From positions 2,294,001 through 2,358,000 of the forward strand of contig OZ316898.1 of NCBI GenBank assembly GCA_973895155.1: DNA of 64,000 nt, given 5' to 3'. Both the position numbers and the translations under genes were made by a program. Positions 40,575 through 52,905 of this stretch are shown piece by piece (within the stretch, counting starts at the first letter, position 1; the number at the start of each line of letters is the position of its first letter). Below the pieces are notes generated by a model that ran no database searches, was not told the origin of the DNA, and worked only from the letters and a program-made list of their open reading frames with translations. This stretch comes from Marsupella aquatica (taxonomy: Eukaryota; Marchantiophyta).

Positions 40575-41522
40575 AGAGCATCCGCACCAGTACCCAGCAT
40601 CAGGCATTGGGCCCGCATATGTAATGTTTCAGGGAAGCAGTCAAAGTAGGGTTGCACCGGCCGCCGCTATCAAGAAAGTTTTCACAGCCAGCGCCTCAAT
40701 AAGTTTTCCCAACTTCCATATTCCTTGTTTTTCCAAGTTGCCATTCACTTTTTGGCAGTGCTGCGAAAATGGATATATGCTGGTTCTATTGCCACATGTC
40801 TGCATCTGCAATGGGCTCAACATTCCCTACTTTTTTTTAATGTTGGGATTTGGGCTCCAGGCTCTGGCAACGCGCATTGGAAAGCTCGTTTCTGCCATCG
40901 ACAGGCCTAACATTGAGCTCAATCGTTGCTCTCACGTTCTGCTTGTGGGTGACTGATTTGTGGTCCCTATCAGGTACATTTGAACAGTGCACAATGAGCT
41001 TGTGCATCAATCGTAGTTGTGTACAAATGGCTGCTCAAAGGGGAAGAACTTTGCTCCACCAGAATTGAGACAGTTGTGCTATTCGTACTTGGAAATTTTG
41101 TAGGACCCATCTGTTAGTTGGGGACAGAAAAAGGAGAATTTATGGGAGCGTGTAGGGGAGCACTACGATCTGCGCCTACAATCTCTGCCTCTAGGCAAGA
41201 AGCGCAGCCATCTCTAGTCCACTATGATGTTCCGATAAATTTGATTGAAAGCTCGTAGGGGCGCGGGCTATGGTGTTCTCTATTTGGAAGAAAAAGAATT
41301 TTTTGATTATTTGCACGACATCGACAATTTTCACGGTAATTTGTGGGTTCAAACTGCCTGTAGTCATGTTTAACTACAGTAAAGTGTTTTGCTGAGCCTT
41401 TTTGCTAGGCACTGGTGCAAGGGTGTAATTCGATTCAGGCAGGGGAGTGATGCAAGCCATTCGCACCCTGCCAAACTGTCTACGATGCAGGCGTCCAGCC
41501 CCAAAATCGATGCGGATGCTCT
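40575..41522. mobile_element. Candidate 948-bp non-autonomous element with terminal inverted repeats
   Basis: AGAGCATCCGCA at 40575-40586 is matched by its exact reverse complement at 41511-41522. Inner inverted text (GCACCAGT near the left end, ACTGGTGC near 41409) supports a paired structure. The interior differs in composition from its AT-rich flanks, has no transposase frame, and its longest frame is about 110 codons. I could not identify a clear target-site duplication, so the call depends on the perfect 12-base termini. Many plant hAT- and PIF-type non-autonomous elements start with GAGCATC-like ends. Confidence 0.5.
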
Positions 41523-43669
41523 AGAGACAAACACTAATTCTGAGATAAGACCAATTATCACGTAGCAGTGAACAATGTAACTAGTGAGTGGAACTTAGAC
41601 TCAATAGAGCTACTGTACTTGAGAAATATGGAGAGCTTAGTCTATGGAGACTCAATATGGCCAACAAACTTAGAGTCCAATAAAGTTTTTTGTGTATTCC
41701 CATGGACGTAGCCTCAAAAAACATGAACCACATATTTCCGGTGTTGACTGTTGGTGAGTTAGTTGGATATTGCACATGTGCATGTTGTCTTATGAGTAAC
41801 GGTTGTTTGCTCACCATAGAGGACAAACACCAAATTGGAAAGAAGAAGGCAAATATAATTTCCAAACCTAAAAAGAAGACAAACGAGAAATAAAGATCTA
41901 CCACTGCAAAGAGTGATGATCTAATGATCCTTGTCTAATGTGGGAACTAGTGTCGCAACTAAGTCTGCAAGTCATAGGGAGGCCAATTATGAGAGCAAAA
42001 TTGGACAATATTGTAGTTGTTGCATGTAAAGCATTAAACTCTAATTAGCAAAGCCTATTATGGTACCCCAACCCAAACTCACTCTAATTAGTAGTATGCA
42101 AAGTCACATGCCCAATTATTGGGTTTAAGAAGAAAGGTCTTTGTAGTATTTTTGCTTTACCATTGGGAGAAATGTGGGGATAAATTGCCAAGTTGAGGTT
42201 CATTTGCCAGATGAAAGACCCTCATCATGATTGTCAATAATTTCTTCCACCATTAATGCAAAAGCAAGCTTCCAACTCACCACCATTCCCTCGTAAAAAA
42301 ATTAAAAATGGCCCACCACCCCCAATAACTGGCCTTGCAAGGGCCAAGAGTGCCCTAGCAGCTCTTGCCACCTGTGTCCCTTCAATACCTCCCTCCCTCC
42401 TTCATGATCCTGCCAAGGCTCTCATACAAGCAGCATTGTACCAGGCTCCCACTGTTGCCCTTCCTCCCTCCTTCACACTCTCTTCGTCACATCTCAAGAC
42501 TTGCATCAGGAGAGGTTGGTGACCCCTGGGTCCTCCCTCCTCCCATGTATACACCCTGTCCCTACCCTCCTCACAACTGTCTCCCACAGACTCCACTCGC
42601 ACTTGTCTCCTCATAAGGGCTACCCCACTCACGCCCATCTTCCATACCATGTCGTGTACGTAATTTTGGCAACAAGGCCCAACCATGGCTACCGTACTCT
42701 GGGATACACCCCTTGTCCACACCAATTTTTATTCAAATATGAGTGTACTGGCCCATTATCTGTGCATTGCAAGATTGTTGTTGCAGCTATGTTAGAATCA
42801 GCATGACAATGCCCATGCATTGCCACAAAAATGTCAGGTGAGGCAAAGAAGTGCAGGTGAGGCAAGGAAGGGTTGTAGCTTGAGTCATATAACTTGGGTC
42901 ATGTCATCTGTGTAGTCATGTTGCATTTGTGTATGTGCCATCATTTTGGATAGGTATCCATTATTACAAAATGGTTTTGGTCAATATTGGTGTTGCAATT
43001 GCCTCATTGTTGGGAAGGCAAGGGTGTAGGAGGGCAGGGGGATTGCAAGATGGGGTGAAGGCAACCGGCATGCAGTTAGGTCCAGGCATGCTCGTGCAGC
43101 CCCAAGAAGTGAACCTTTTTTTTTTTTCAGCCCTATTTTTTGTCACCTCATATTTTCCCACTTACCCACACCTTCTTCCTTACTGTGAACTATTAGCCTT
43201 AACTATTAGTTCTAGTCTCCCTATTAGAATCCACGAGTGAGGACTCCCAGCACACTGCTGCATCAGATCAATCAGTTCATCCTCCTGGGCAGCTCCTCGT
43301 TATAACCCAACCCAACTCTCTTCTAGATTGGTTAGGAACACCACTGCTAAGGTTGCTTTACAACTGCGTGGAACCCAGAATGTATTACTTTGAGAGAGGG
43401 GCCTACTAGTCATTATAGTAAACGTGCCCCACATGTGTTCAACCGGAAGCAAGCTAGAGTTGACAACAATGGAATTGCACCAAGGAGATCATGATTTGTA
43501 GGCCCATAATGAGCCTGTCGTAGAGAATGTAGAGGCCAATAAAATGCACATCACACTAGACAACTCAGCTCAGCATCCGAACTGATTGCTATCCTCACGT
43601 GTATATGTATAATGCCGACTATAGTCTACTCCTAGAGAAACAAAATTCATCTAACGTGTTGGGTTCCCA

Positions 43670-46600
43670 TCAAACATCGTCATCGGAATCAGCCTCTTGA
43701 AACACAGAGCGTTTACCATTTCTAGCTGTGATGAGTTTACTAATTTTACCGTTATTTTTGGAGCCCAGTTTACTGATATCGTGTTTGCTGTTTTTGTTGC
43801 GTTTGGTAGGTTCACTAAGTTTCTCTGCTTTTTGTAATTTACTTGTTTTGAGTTTCTTGGCTTTGGTCTCGTGAGATGATTTAATGGGCTCAATGGTCTC
43901 TAAATTGCCTTCTTCACTAGCTATGTCATCATCACCGTCATCATCATCACTGCTCATGTCTAGACCAGCCTCCAGAAGTCCATCAGCCTCCTCGTCCTCA
44001 CTGTCATCATATTCCTCATCCACTTCTGATCCGTCGAAGTCGTCATCCTTTTCATTCAGCTCAATTTCATCTTCACTCTCGACATCGCCTTCCTCATCAC
44101 TGTCACCTCCATCATCCATCTCCAAATCAGCTTCTTTCTCAAGAAGGAGATCAACTTCTTCATCGTCACTGTCATCTCCTTCAATGACCTCACTCCCAAG
44201 TAGACCTCCTGTAATGTCATCCTCATCATCGTCCGTTTTCTTCTTCTTTTTGAGCTTGCGCTTGCCAAGAGTTGATTTTGTCACATAAAATTTGTGGAAC
44301 ACAAGGTCTTCAGGGGCAACCTGGTCTTCTGTCAATAATGAGAACTCCTCTCCGACTGGGCGGGATGATAAAGCTCCCTGGGGACAACAGCCAAGAAAAC
44401 AGCGTGTCAAGAAAAAGCAAGAATCCTTCAAAATGCGAATTCAGGTTCACGACAGAAAACTGAACTGGACCACATTGTATTTCCATCTCGCGAGAGCGTT
44501 CAAATTCTGCCCAATCAACTTTCGATGGTAGGATATAAGCCTCGAATGGTCGTAACAGGTGACCAAGAATAAAGGTTCCCAATTACAAGAAAGGCCTAAA
44601 AAACACTGCGTTTACAAGAACTCGACACATACCATTCTGGAAGGCAACGTTAATGACGAGCCATGCCAAGTCCCAGCCTGCTTGACTTTTAAGGGCTTCG
44701 GCTTTTTCTCCGCAAATCGATCCAGGAAAACCCCTAAAGCAAGATCCCTCAGCGGGTCTCCATTGTAAACTATATTAGCCCCTGAAAGCAGGGTACGTGC
44801 CATGGTAGCGACTGAAGGATGCACATGGCATGCCAACATTGTAAGCTCCCACCAACATGTTCTGTGAGCATTACTGCATTTGGAACGCTAATGCATGGTT
44901 AGTCGCAGAATACCACTGAATTGTGATGCAACTGTTTAGTAGGTGATGCAACTGTTTAGTAGGTAAAGATGACAGCAACATATGATACCTGGATTCAGTA
45001 AATATACTAAACACGATTGTGGAAGGTGATTTATCAGGCCTCACCAATACAACGGATCTCGATGTTTAGGGTCATAAGAACCTTTCTTAGGCCAAACATC
45101 TTCTGCTTCAGTCGGTTTTGATAGCTTCTGATCCGTATCGTTCCCCATACCGTCGGAATCTAGGTCTTTCACATCTTCAAAATGTTCGTCCTCCTCGTCG
45201 TTTTCCTCTGCTTGAAGAACGGAATTCCTTTACAACAGAGAAAAGAACACATGACTCGTGTCTTGCCCTTATCTCCATAGAATTAAATGACCAACCAAAA
45301 GTCACAGAGCAAGGAAAACGTCTCCTTGCACCCTCCAAGGCGGCCACCACAACAAAACGAAGTAAAAAAACGAGAAAATCGCACAATTTGCAAATTGATG
45401 AATTTTGCACTGGTAATACAGTTAAAACAGAAAATCTCACAGTTGCAATTTCACACGACATTTCTCACCACCAGGTTTTCCTAGCCAAAATTCATAGCTT
45501 CCCAAGACAATAAACTCGTGAGACTAGAAACTGCCTAAACGTACCAGAGACTAGGTCTCGCTTTGAGAACCTCTGAGAGTAGCAACAGGGAACCACAGGC
45601 AAACTGAGGAGGGTGATGCATTGCAACCTGAAGAGAAGCACAAACGATCAGTAAACCACTAAAAGAAAAAGAGTCTTCCTCTTAAGACTGAACCCCTGAA
45701 GCCATTTAGATAGAGTCCTGAGTTTACTGACTATGACATCATAGACTTGAGAGCAATCATTATACCAAGATCCATAGAACTCTCATCAATAGATGGAATA
45801 CATATCGCCAACCAAATCTAGAACTCAGCAACTACGAGCTACGGAGAGAATTGGTGCGGTTAGTATAGGTTGAGCAATTCCTTGAGGCCGTGTGTGCATT
45901 TTTATGTGTACGACCGATATCAATCTAGCACTAACGAGCCAAACGAAAATCACTTTGTGGAACTCGCAGTTCATTGCTATGATAAACAAATAATGCTTAT
46001 CCTGAAGAGACTCCTCAAGTGGTGAAAAGAGGAGTTGCATTGTAACAAAGGAATGCGTTACAGTAAACTTGTTCTCACCTGTATCAATCGTTTGGCAAAA
46101 GCTGAAATCCGTCTGGTATCGACGTCAGACTTTAAGGCCTTATAAATCAATCCAAGAAACATCTCTGCCTGCATTCAATTCAAACAATGAAAAATTAGTT
46201 GCATTCCTTGAATGTTACAACCTGAATTTGAAGAGTCCACAGATACCCCGTAAGGAGCCCTGTAAAGCAGTAAGAATGGAGGCTGTACGCCAAGGAGGTG
46301 ATAGACACTTCAAACTGCATGGTTTGGAGAATTGCGTGTGGTTCATGTTTCAAACTTGCGTTAGAGACAAAAAAGAAATCATACCTTTGATGACTTGAAA
46401 AGGTTTTTAGATAGGAGAACGGAATAAAGAGCTCGGTAAAATCTGTCACTGATCGCTTGGCTTTTCGTCAACAATTGATGAAGAAGCATCAAGGCTTGCA
46501 CGGCGACATTGAAATTGGTGGAGTGAACCTGTATCATACCACTATGATTTATCAGCTTTGTCATTTAGGTCGAGGGCACGACACAGACTACTATTGGATC

Positions 46601-49600
46601 TTTGGTTCTATATCAGGAAGTTCCTTGCTAACAGATTGCGGACATGAACAACCATAGCACAAGATCGAAATCAGCCACGACTATGGTACAAATGTTCAAG
46701 AGAGGAATTCATGGAGTGTACCAGTCGGAAAAGCACAGTGTTCTCTTGTGTCACAGTATCCAGATCCTCTGCCTTAATATAAGGAAGAGCCCTATTTACA
46801 CCCTGAAGATTTTCAGTGCAGCAAGTCAGTTCGCCCTAATAAGCAAGATGAATTCCTCAATTCGAAACGTTGCTTTTTGAATGACATGAGAGCATAGATT
46901 TATTGAACAGTAATTCCTTTGAAATCTCGAAATCCAGCACTGCCACTTAGCTGCAGATTGCCACCAAAGTAACAACAGCTGAATGCCATGTGATTTCTGC
47001 TGCATAGGCCGTGCAAATTACGAAGTAGAAAGAAGCATCAACTTACTGTCAGTAAGGCTGAAAGAAGCCTTGAATCTATTTCCATCATGAAGTTGGCAGC
47101 TTTCTCCTTCTCCTTGGCTTTTATAGAACCATTGTTCAGCCCCTTCCCAAAACCTTTTTTCCGGCCCTTGTCTCCTTTCTTTCTCTTGCTACTTGAGTCA
47201 TGATCCTCCTCGTCAACTACAGACGTGACAGCCTGTAAAAATCTCAAACATGTCAACTTGACTACATTTTTGGTACTACTACCTTCCACATTTTCGCCGC
47301 ACTTCCCCTAGGCCTCCTAATGAACCGACATTGCAGAACTTGTTTTCTGAATGTTGTGGAGGCTAATAACATTGGACGAAATACGAAGCACCTTCTGTGA
47401 CATAGAAACTACCCTCACACTGGAAACAAGCATAAGGAAAATGAAACTTAAAGGTTAAGGAAGGAGGAGTATACTACCTTAAACAGGGAAAAATAAAGAT
47501 CAATCAATTGTTTGGCAAGCTTCGGTCCATCTCCTTTGTTACTGAGCACAATTTGATTCAAAAAGACTGCCTGGTATTCAAAAAGCATTAAAACATAACC
47601 AATCAGAAAAAGTTCATTGAAATGGCTCTCAGCTCTCGCATTTACTAAATTGCCACATGGTGATCATTCTCCATGCGGTTAACGGTATAAAATGTAAAAC
47701 TTTTAGAAGCCTTCGCAGCAATCCACAACACCCAACTTTTTGCACATCGCGCAACCAAGACAAACACTCTATCAAACGAAAGAAGGTAGGTATACCCCAT
47801 AATAGCTTGCTCGCAAACCAACATGTGGTCGGAAGACGAACGCTTCAACTTCATCTACGACCACTTTCTGCACCCAAAAGCAACCAACCGAGTCAGAAAT
47901 AAGCAAGAAGACTCAGCAAACTTCAATTGGGGATAGGTCCAGAGCACAAGACACTTCAGTTTCAGGGAGATCCAGCACAATGCATTTTGGCGTGTAGAGT
48001 ACAACCATATCTGCTTTCCACATACATATCCCAATCAGATGACTTGACTATAGAAAACGCTTTGGACAGAAATAGTCCAAGGGGCAAGATCAACGACAAA
48101 GCAGGTATACAACCACAGATCCTAGCTCGTGTCAACAGAATTAGATGACACTGATAATGATACCTTCATATTCGGATGGGCAGTCAAAAGGCTAGATAGC
48201 AGGTAGCTTGCGTTTGAGGCCATTTTCCGCTCAGGATCTCCCAGCTGAACAAGAGAAGTTAACGACTTAAAATGATGCGAGTAACATAATCCATGTACAA
48301 AAATTCTCATAAGACGCAAGAAATCAGCTTAATAACTTGACGATCACGTACAATCCTCTTAGAACTTTACGAATTTCAGGGACCAAACGAGCATAAAAGT
48401 ACGTACGCGAAGGTTCTGCCTCTTACTTTATTCACAAGTGTTGATAGGAGCCGTCTTTCTTGCTCTGGCTTTGACTTTAGTAGCTCATACACTGTCTGCG
48501 CTGGGTTTGACAAGATACGAGAAAATTAGGAGACACAAATTTGGGGCACAGATCAGCGACAAAAGTCGACATTATTTATCCACAGGGTTGATTCGCATGC
48601 CACACAGACAACCATTCTTCCATAGAAAGAGGAATCAGGGATCTGCACACTTGCTGTAAACTCATTTCCAGCTTTATCATTTAAGCAAGATCAAACACCT
48701 GTTCCTAAAACACATTCAACTCATTCTTAGGAGACAACATCCATGTTAGTTTATTACTTCATCTCATAACGATGACAAATACCACCACTATGGTGAACGA
48801 GAGGCATCCCGCAAGAGCAACTGTACGGACCTTTAGAGCCTTTTCCTTGAGGAAACTCAGCGTATCCTTTGTGGCTTCTTCCAGAGCAAGAACATATTTC
48901 TCATACCTGATCCACAAGATACAATCGATTCAAATCAGACACGACTGAGCCTAAAATCTCGCCATTTTCCTTGGGCGATCAAATTGTCAATTCAAGGAAA
49001 CAAGGATTGCTCATCGCGTTCAAACCTGAGATAATTCCGTGGTTTAATTTCTAAATAATTACGTGGAAAGCTGAATCGAGAGGCAGAAAAAGGATTTGAA
49101 CCTGCGCCAAGCATGAGTAACAAGACTAAGAGCCTCATCCGCAGCTTTTGGCATATTCTTTTTGCATTAGAATCTGCCGCTCTTGAAAATTCATAGCTGA
49201 GCGGAATCGAAGAAACAGCTTTCATAACAAGGGCGCTCCAGTATACCTGTGTTTCAGGCAGTCCTCCCAGATCCATTCCACCAGTGTGGATGCCCGCTCC
49301 TTGTTCTGAGGCAGACTTTCAACAGGCTGTTGTGCGAAGTACTTGAGTTTCCGGTCTGGCAGAAGACTGATTGGAGACACACAAGCCTATTTATTTGTCA
49401 GATGCTAGAAAAATCGCTCTTTAAGCAAAGCTAATATGTCAAATGCAGAAGTGGGTCACAAAAAAATGACAACTTACTTGAAAACAAATAGCTCCTTCAA
49501 CGCATCGATGCCAGTTGCTGCATGCCGTTTGCCTGCCTTTGACGTTAACATACCTGCAGCATGGCAAAATTCAACAGATTAGAATAACCTGGTCTCGGCC

Positions 49601-50807
49601 CTTCCCACCCACATAGGAATGCAACAATTTCTGCCTGTAAATTTTAAAATTGCGATACCCCATTATTCCTCTTCTATATACGCCCATTGATGAATGAAAG
49701 TCGCTTAATTAACTTCGGCAGTGTGGGCTGTTCATCACTACGCTGCATTACTGAAGGTAGGGCACGATTAAACAAGTGGAAAGTAGGACCCCAATTCCTC
49801 GCAGGCCTCCGAGATTTCATTAGGGCCGCTGGAAATTGCACTTGTAGAAATACGAATTTCCATCGTCAAATGCGGTAATTACGTGCAAATGTTGCCAAAA
49901 ACGTTGAGATGAGAAACAAGTTCGAGGTACCTATGAGTGCATCGAGGGTTCGTACGTTGGCTTTGGGATTGTCCTGCAAAATAACAGTCATGGCTGCAAC
50001 TCTATCTGTCGAGGTACCGGATCGGCGAGCTTGCATAAGCCACTGTGCGTCACTGTCATGTTGACGAGAGCGATCATACTCCTGGGCAGCCTTATCCAGC
50101 AGCTGCTGCGCTTCCTCTCGCAGCTTTCGGACAGAATCGGCATCGCCAAATCCGAAGAAGCTGCGCTTTAGAGGGAGAGCTTCTCGATGGTCATCCCCCT
50201 GTGGATCATTCCAGCTCCCCTTCCGTTTCTTCGTGTTCTGGAAATCCGTCCCTTCCAAGGCCGCATTCAATACCTCGTGAATTTTGCTCGACCCCGGCTC
50301 AGGTTGATTGCCCTTGTTCACACCTCTACTGGGGCCATCAGCAGCAACCCCATTGCTCTTTTCCTTGTTGACCTTCCTAGGCTTCTCATCATTGTCCTCG
50401 CGAGAATCGTCCGTTCCAAATTCGACCTTCTTGCTGGAAGATTTGGTCGTCGTCTTCCGAAAGGAGTCCTCGCTCTTCTTCTTCTTATCCTTCCTATCCT
50501 TCCTATCCTTCTTCTCCTGTTTAGATCCCGCTCTGGCTGCTCCAGGTCCGTCCTCGCCAGCAGGAGATTCCGCAGACGATTTCTGCTTCCCTCCCTTGCG
50601 AACTGGCCCTTTCTTCCGAAAATCAGAGTCATCGAAGCCCCCGGAGGAAATTCCCCCGGCTGCCGAAAGTCCCAGGCTTGCAGCAAAGGATGCGACATCT
50701 GCCTGAATTGCCTGCAGGTTCTCTACAGGAGCCTTTCGTTTCGTCAACTTCACATTCTTCGCTGCTGCTGGTGCTGCTTCATCTCCAGCAGCAACAACGT
50801 CCGCCAT
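43670..50807 (-). CDS. NOC1: Ribosome biogenesis factor of the NOC1/CEBPZ/MAK21 (CBF domain) family
   Basis: Exons in transcript order: 50807-49931, 49553-49478, 49366-49247, 48906-48831, 48495-48427, 48244-48164, 47867-47796, 47570-47478, 47232-47047, 46802-46722, 46528-46385, 46168-46079, 45627-45545, 45227-45045, 44873-44633, 44377-43670. The sum is 3180 bases, 1059 residues, all GT-AG with matching phases. The N-terminal 290 residues are Lys/Arg/Glu-rich and low complexity. Then come family blocks LPDRKLKYF, LGDPERKMASNASYLLSSLL, VFRPHVGLRA, RFYRALYSVLL, CGSLLLLSEVLKARPSLW, HVHPSVATMARTLLSGANIV and VAPEDLVFHKFYV. The last exon (residues 825-1059) is very acidic and then basic. The yeast and animal relatives act in the nucleolus with NOC2 on pre-60S particles; the Arabidopsis relative is SLOW WALKER2. 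A telo-box lies 124 bases upstream, as in many plant ribosome-assembly genes. Confidence 0.95.
43676..44290 (-). other. Acidic, low-complexity C-terminal tail of NOC1
   Basis: The last exon encodes a long Asp/Glu/Ser tail with four or more clusters of consecutive acidic residues, then a Lys-rich end. The DNA has strong GAT/GAA/GAG periodicity. Acidic tails of this kind are typical of nucleolar assembly factors. The stop follows EADSDDDV. Confidence 0.85.
44937..44976. repeat. 20-bp tandem duplication in a NOC1 intron
   Basis: GTGATGCAACTGTTTAGTAG occurs twice, head to tail, in the intron between exons 45227-45045 and 44873-44633. Confidence 0.8.
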
Positions 50808-50825
50808 TGAAAAGTCCCGTCAAGC

Positions 50826-50880
50826 GATTCTTCTTCAGATCACCTTCTCTGCCTCATTTCTCTTCGACTCCATCGCTCAC
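50826..50880 (-). repeat. Left arm of a 55-bp inverted repeat (NOC1 leader)
   Basis: This segment lies 19-73 bases upstream of the NOC1 start codon, within its probable 5' leader. Its reverse complement recurs at 52906-52960 with no gap and 48 of 55 bases identical, including a 22-base identical block. Read in the direction of NOC1 transcription it begins GTGAGCGATGGAGTCGAAGA. Confidence 0.85.
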
Positions 50881-50930
50881 AAACATCCCATTCGTCTTGT
50901 CACTCTGAAACCCTCGAGTTCTCGAGCCTA

Positions 50931-50944
50931 AAACCCTAAACCCT
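50931..50944 (+). promoter_or_regulatory. Telo-box upstream of NOC1
   Basis: AAACCCTAAACCCT lies 124 bases upstream of the NOC1 ATG. Plant genes for ribosomal proteins and ribosome assembly often carry AAACCCTAA telo-boxes near the transcription start, so this fits coordinated control with the translation machinery. No companion site II element was seen close by. The box also marks the end of a module that is repeated, in weaker form, three more times downstream. Confidence 0.6.
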
Positions 50945-51463
50945 CCGTCTACAGACGAACTCACATTCACATACACAAACTCCCCAATGGTGGATTTCAA
51001 AGAGTGCTAGCTGGGATGGGATCTCTATCCAAACCTTTGAACTTGGATGGGAACTCAAACTGCTCACAGTAAGGAAGACGTCACATCCACAAACTCCGCA
51101 ATGGTGGATTTCAGAGAGTGTAAGCTGGGATGGGTTCTCTATCCAAACCTTTGAGCTTGGACAGTGCACTCAAAATTCAAGGCAAAATTTGCAAAGGGTT
51201 GGGGCGTCAGGAAATGGTGCACCATTATACTTTTCTTGTTTGGTGTGTTAATGGGATCCCTAAAAGTTGCCTGGAATTCATCCGGGCTCAGAACCTTTCT
51301 TATTTAGACCACTAGGCTGGACTCAATATGTCATCCAGCGTAAAGATAACCTGTTTGGAACTTTCTTGTGCCAGCCATATGAAGCTCTTAGGAAGGTGAG
51401 CAATTTACTCTATATTCATCCCATCCTAGTTAAAAATACACATCTCACTCTTCTTTAAACCGT

Positions 51464-51617
51464 CACTAGCCATATAAAAGTGAATCCAAGAGTTCTCCCT
51501 TAGTTTTCATTTTACTCTCATTCTTCTTCTCTCATGTTCCATATTGCTCCACAAATCTAGGAAATGATACTATTTATGGTGAAACCTGCTCTAACCAGGT
51601 TTTTGTCATGGCTAGTG
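51464..51617 (+). mobile_element. MITE-like element, copy A
   Basis: It is bounded by CACTAGCCAT (51464-51473) and its reverse complement (51608-51617). The similarity extends outward through TTTAAAC on the left and GTTTAAG on the right, so the terminal repeats are about 20 bases. The interior closely matches the reverse complement of 52196-52439. There is no coding capacity. The target-site duplication could not be fixed. Confidence 0.6.
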
Positions 51618-52195
51618 GTGGTTTAAGTCCATCCCTTAGTGACATTCTATTTGTCTTGCCTTTCTGAAATACTCGAGTTCTCAAACCTGAAACCCTCAAC
51701 ACCAAACTAATGCTGCACCTCGTGCTACAAGATTGTTATTATACAGGAGTCCTTATCTTAGAAAAACTCCCCTGTGATATGGATTTCAAAGAGCCATAGC
51801 TGGGAATGTCCATCCAAACCTTTCAACTTGGACAGGATATGAAAATGGTTGTAGTCAGGAAGGCAAGCAATTTTACTCTAAATTCATCCAATCTAGTTAG
51901 AACACACACAGTCCCTTAGCGACATCCTACGTGTCTTGCCTTTCTGAAATGCTTAAGTTCTTGAACCGAAGACCCTGAACCCCAATGTACAGCTGCACTT
52001 GTGCTACAAGATGACATTCTCATCCTAAATTCCCCTATCATGAATTTAAAAGAGTGATAGCTGGGATGGAATCTCGATCCAAACCTTTTGAACTTGGGCT
52101 GATCTCAAAAGGCTCTTATTCAAGAAAGTGAGCAATTTTACTCTATATTCATGTCATCCTAGCTAAAATACACACTTCATTTCTCTTTAAATCAT

Positions 52196-52439
52196 CACTA
52201 GCCATGATAGAAATGGGGTACACCTTGGGTACACCAAGTTTCACCATAAATAGTATATAAAAAGTGTGTATATTTACATGTTCAAAAAATAAAAAATAAA
52301 AAAATAATAATAAAAAAATAAAAAAATAAAAAGTATTATTTCCAGAATTTGTGGAGCAATATGGAACACGAGGAGAAGAATGAGAGTAAAGTGAAACATG
52401 GAGTAGTCTTAGACATTGCCCACTTTTATATGGCTAGTG
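52196..52439 (-). mobile_element. MITE-like element, copy B (inverted)
   Basis: It has the same CACTAGCCAT ends as copy A but the opposite orientation. It shares blocks such as CATATTGCTCCACAAAT and CTATTTATGGTGAAAC (given in copy A orientation). It is longer because an A/T-only stretch of about 75 bases (roughly 52258-52335) interrupts it. Copies A and B could pair as a hairpin if transcribed together. Confidence 0.6.
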
Positions 52440-52616
52440 GCTGTTTAAGTCCATCCCTTAGTCACATCTCACCTGTCTTGCCTTTCTGAAACCCTCGACT
52501 TCTAAAACCCAAAACCCTGGACCCGGATGGACTGCTGCACTCTTTTTACAAGATTGTTATTCTACAAGAGTCTCTCGTTCTTAAACTCCCCTATGATGGA
52601 TTGCAAAGAGAGAGAG

Positions 52617-52817
52617 CTGGGATGGGATCTCTGTCAAAACCTTTGAGCTTGGATGGAATCTCAGTCCAAGCCTTTGAACTTGGATGGGATCTCAGTCCAA
52701 ACCTTTGAGCTTGGATGGAATCTTAGTCCAAACCTTTGAACTTGGATGGGATCTCAGTCCAAACCTTTGAGCTTGGATGGAATCTCAGTCCAAACCTTTG
52801 AGCTTGGGTGGGATCTC
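52617..52817. repeat. 31-bp minisatellite
   Basis: Units beginning CTTGGATGG start at 52648, 52679, 52710, 52741, 52772 and 52803, exactly 31 bases apart, with partial units on both sides. Alternate units differ at fixed positions (GGGATC against GGAATC, GAAC against GAGC), which suggests growth as a 62-base pair of units. The unit derives from the CCAAACCTTTGA part of the module described for this intergenic region. Confidence 0.9.
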
Positions 52818-52905
52818 AAAACGATCTTAGTCAGGAAAGCGAGCGAGCGTACTCTGAATTCATGTCTGTGAGTACACCATTCCGTTTGAGACAAATGTTA
52901 TACGA

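Larger units (their letters stand above)
38238..43669. other. Intergenic region between FTSHI4 and NOC1
   Basis: The left end holds the FTSHI4 promoter and leader and the right end the NOC1 3' region. In between are a minisatellite, a pair of about 150-bp direct repeats (39.66-40.00 kb), copy 2 of a dispersed repeat and a candidate terminal-inverted-repeat element. The C-rich frames at about 42.26-42.8 kb are Pro/Leu/Ser-rich and look non-coding. No gene is supported. Confidence 0.5.

Noticed and set aside
43884-44288. Ser/Pro-rich plus-strand frame of 134 codons
   Set aside because: It is the antisense image of the acidic GAT/GAA-rich last exon of NOC1; Ser and Pro runs arise from reading that repeat backwards.
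44310-44582. Minus-strand peptide SKVDWAEFERSREMEIQCG as a NOC1 exon
   Set aside because: It falls in the intron 44378-44632. Joining 44633 directly to 44377 keeps the frame and the order of family blocks, and the peptide has no counterpart that I recall in the family.
50187-50810. Plus-strand frame of 207 codons opposite the first NOC1 exon
   Set aside because: The minus-strand exon has the family continuation and splice sites; the opposite frame is a by-product of its GC-rich, Lys/Arg-rich codons.
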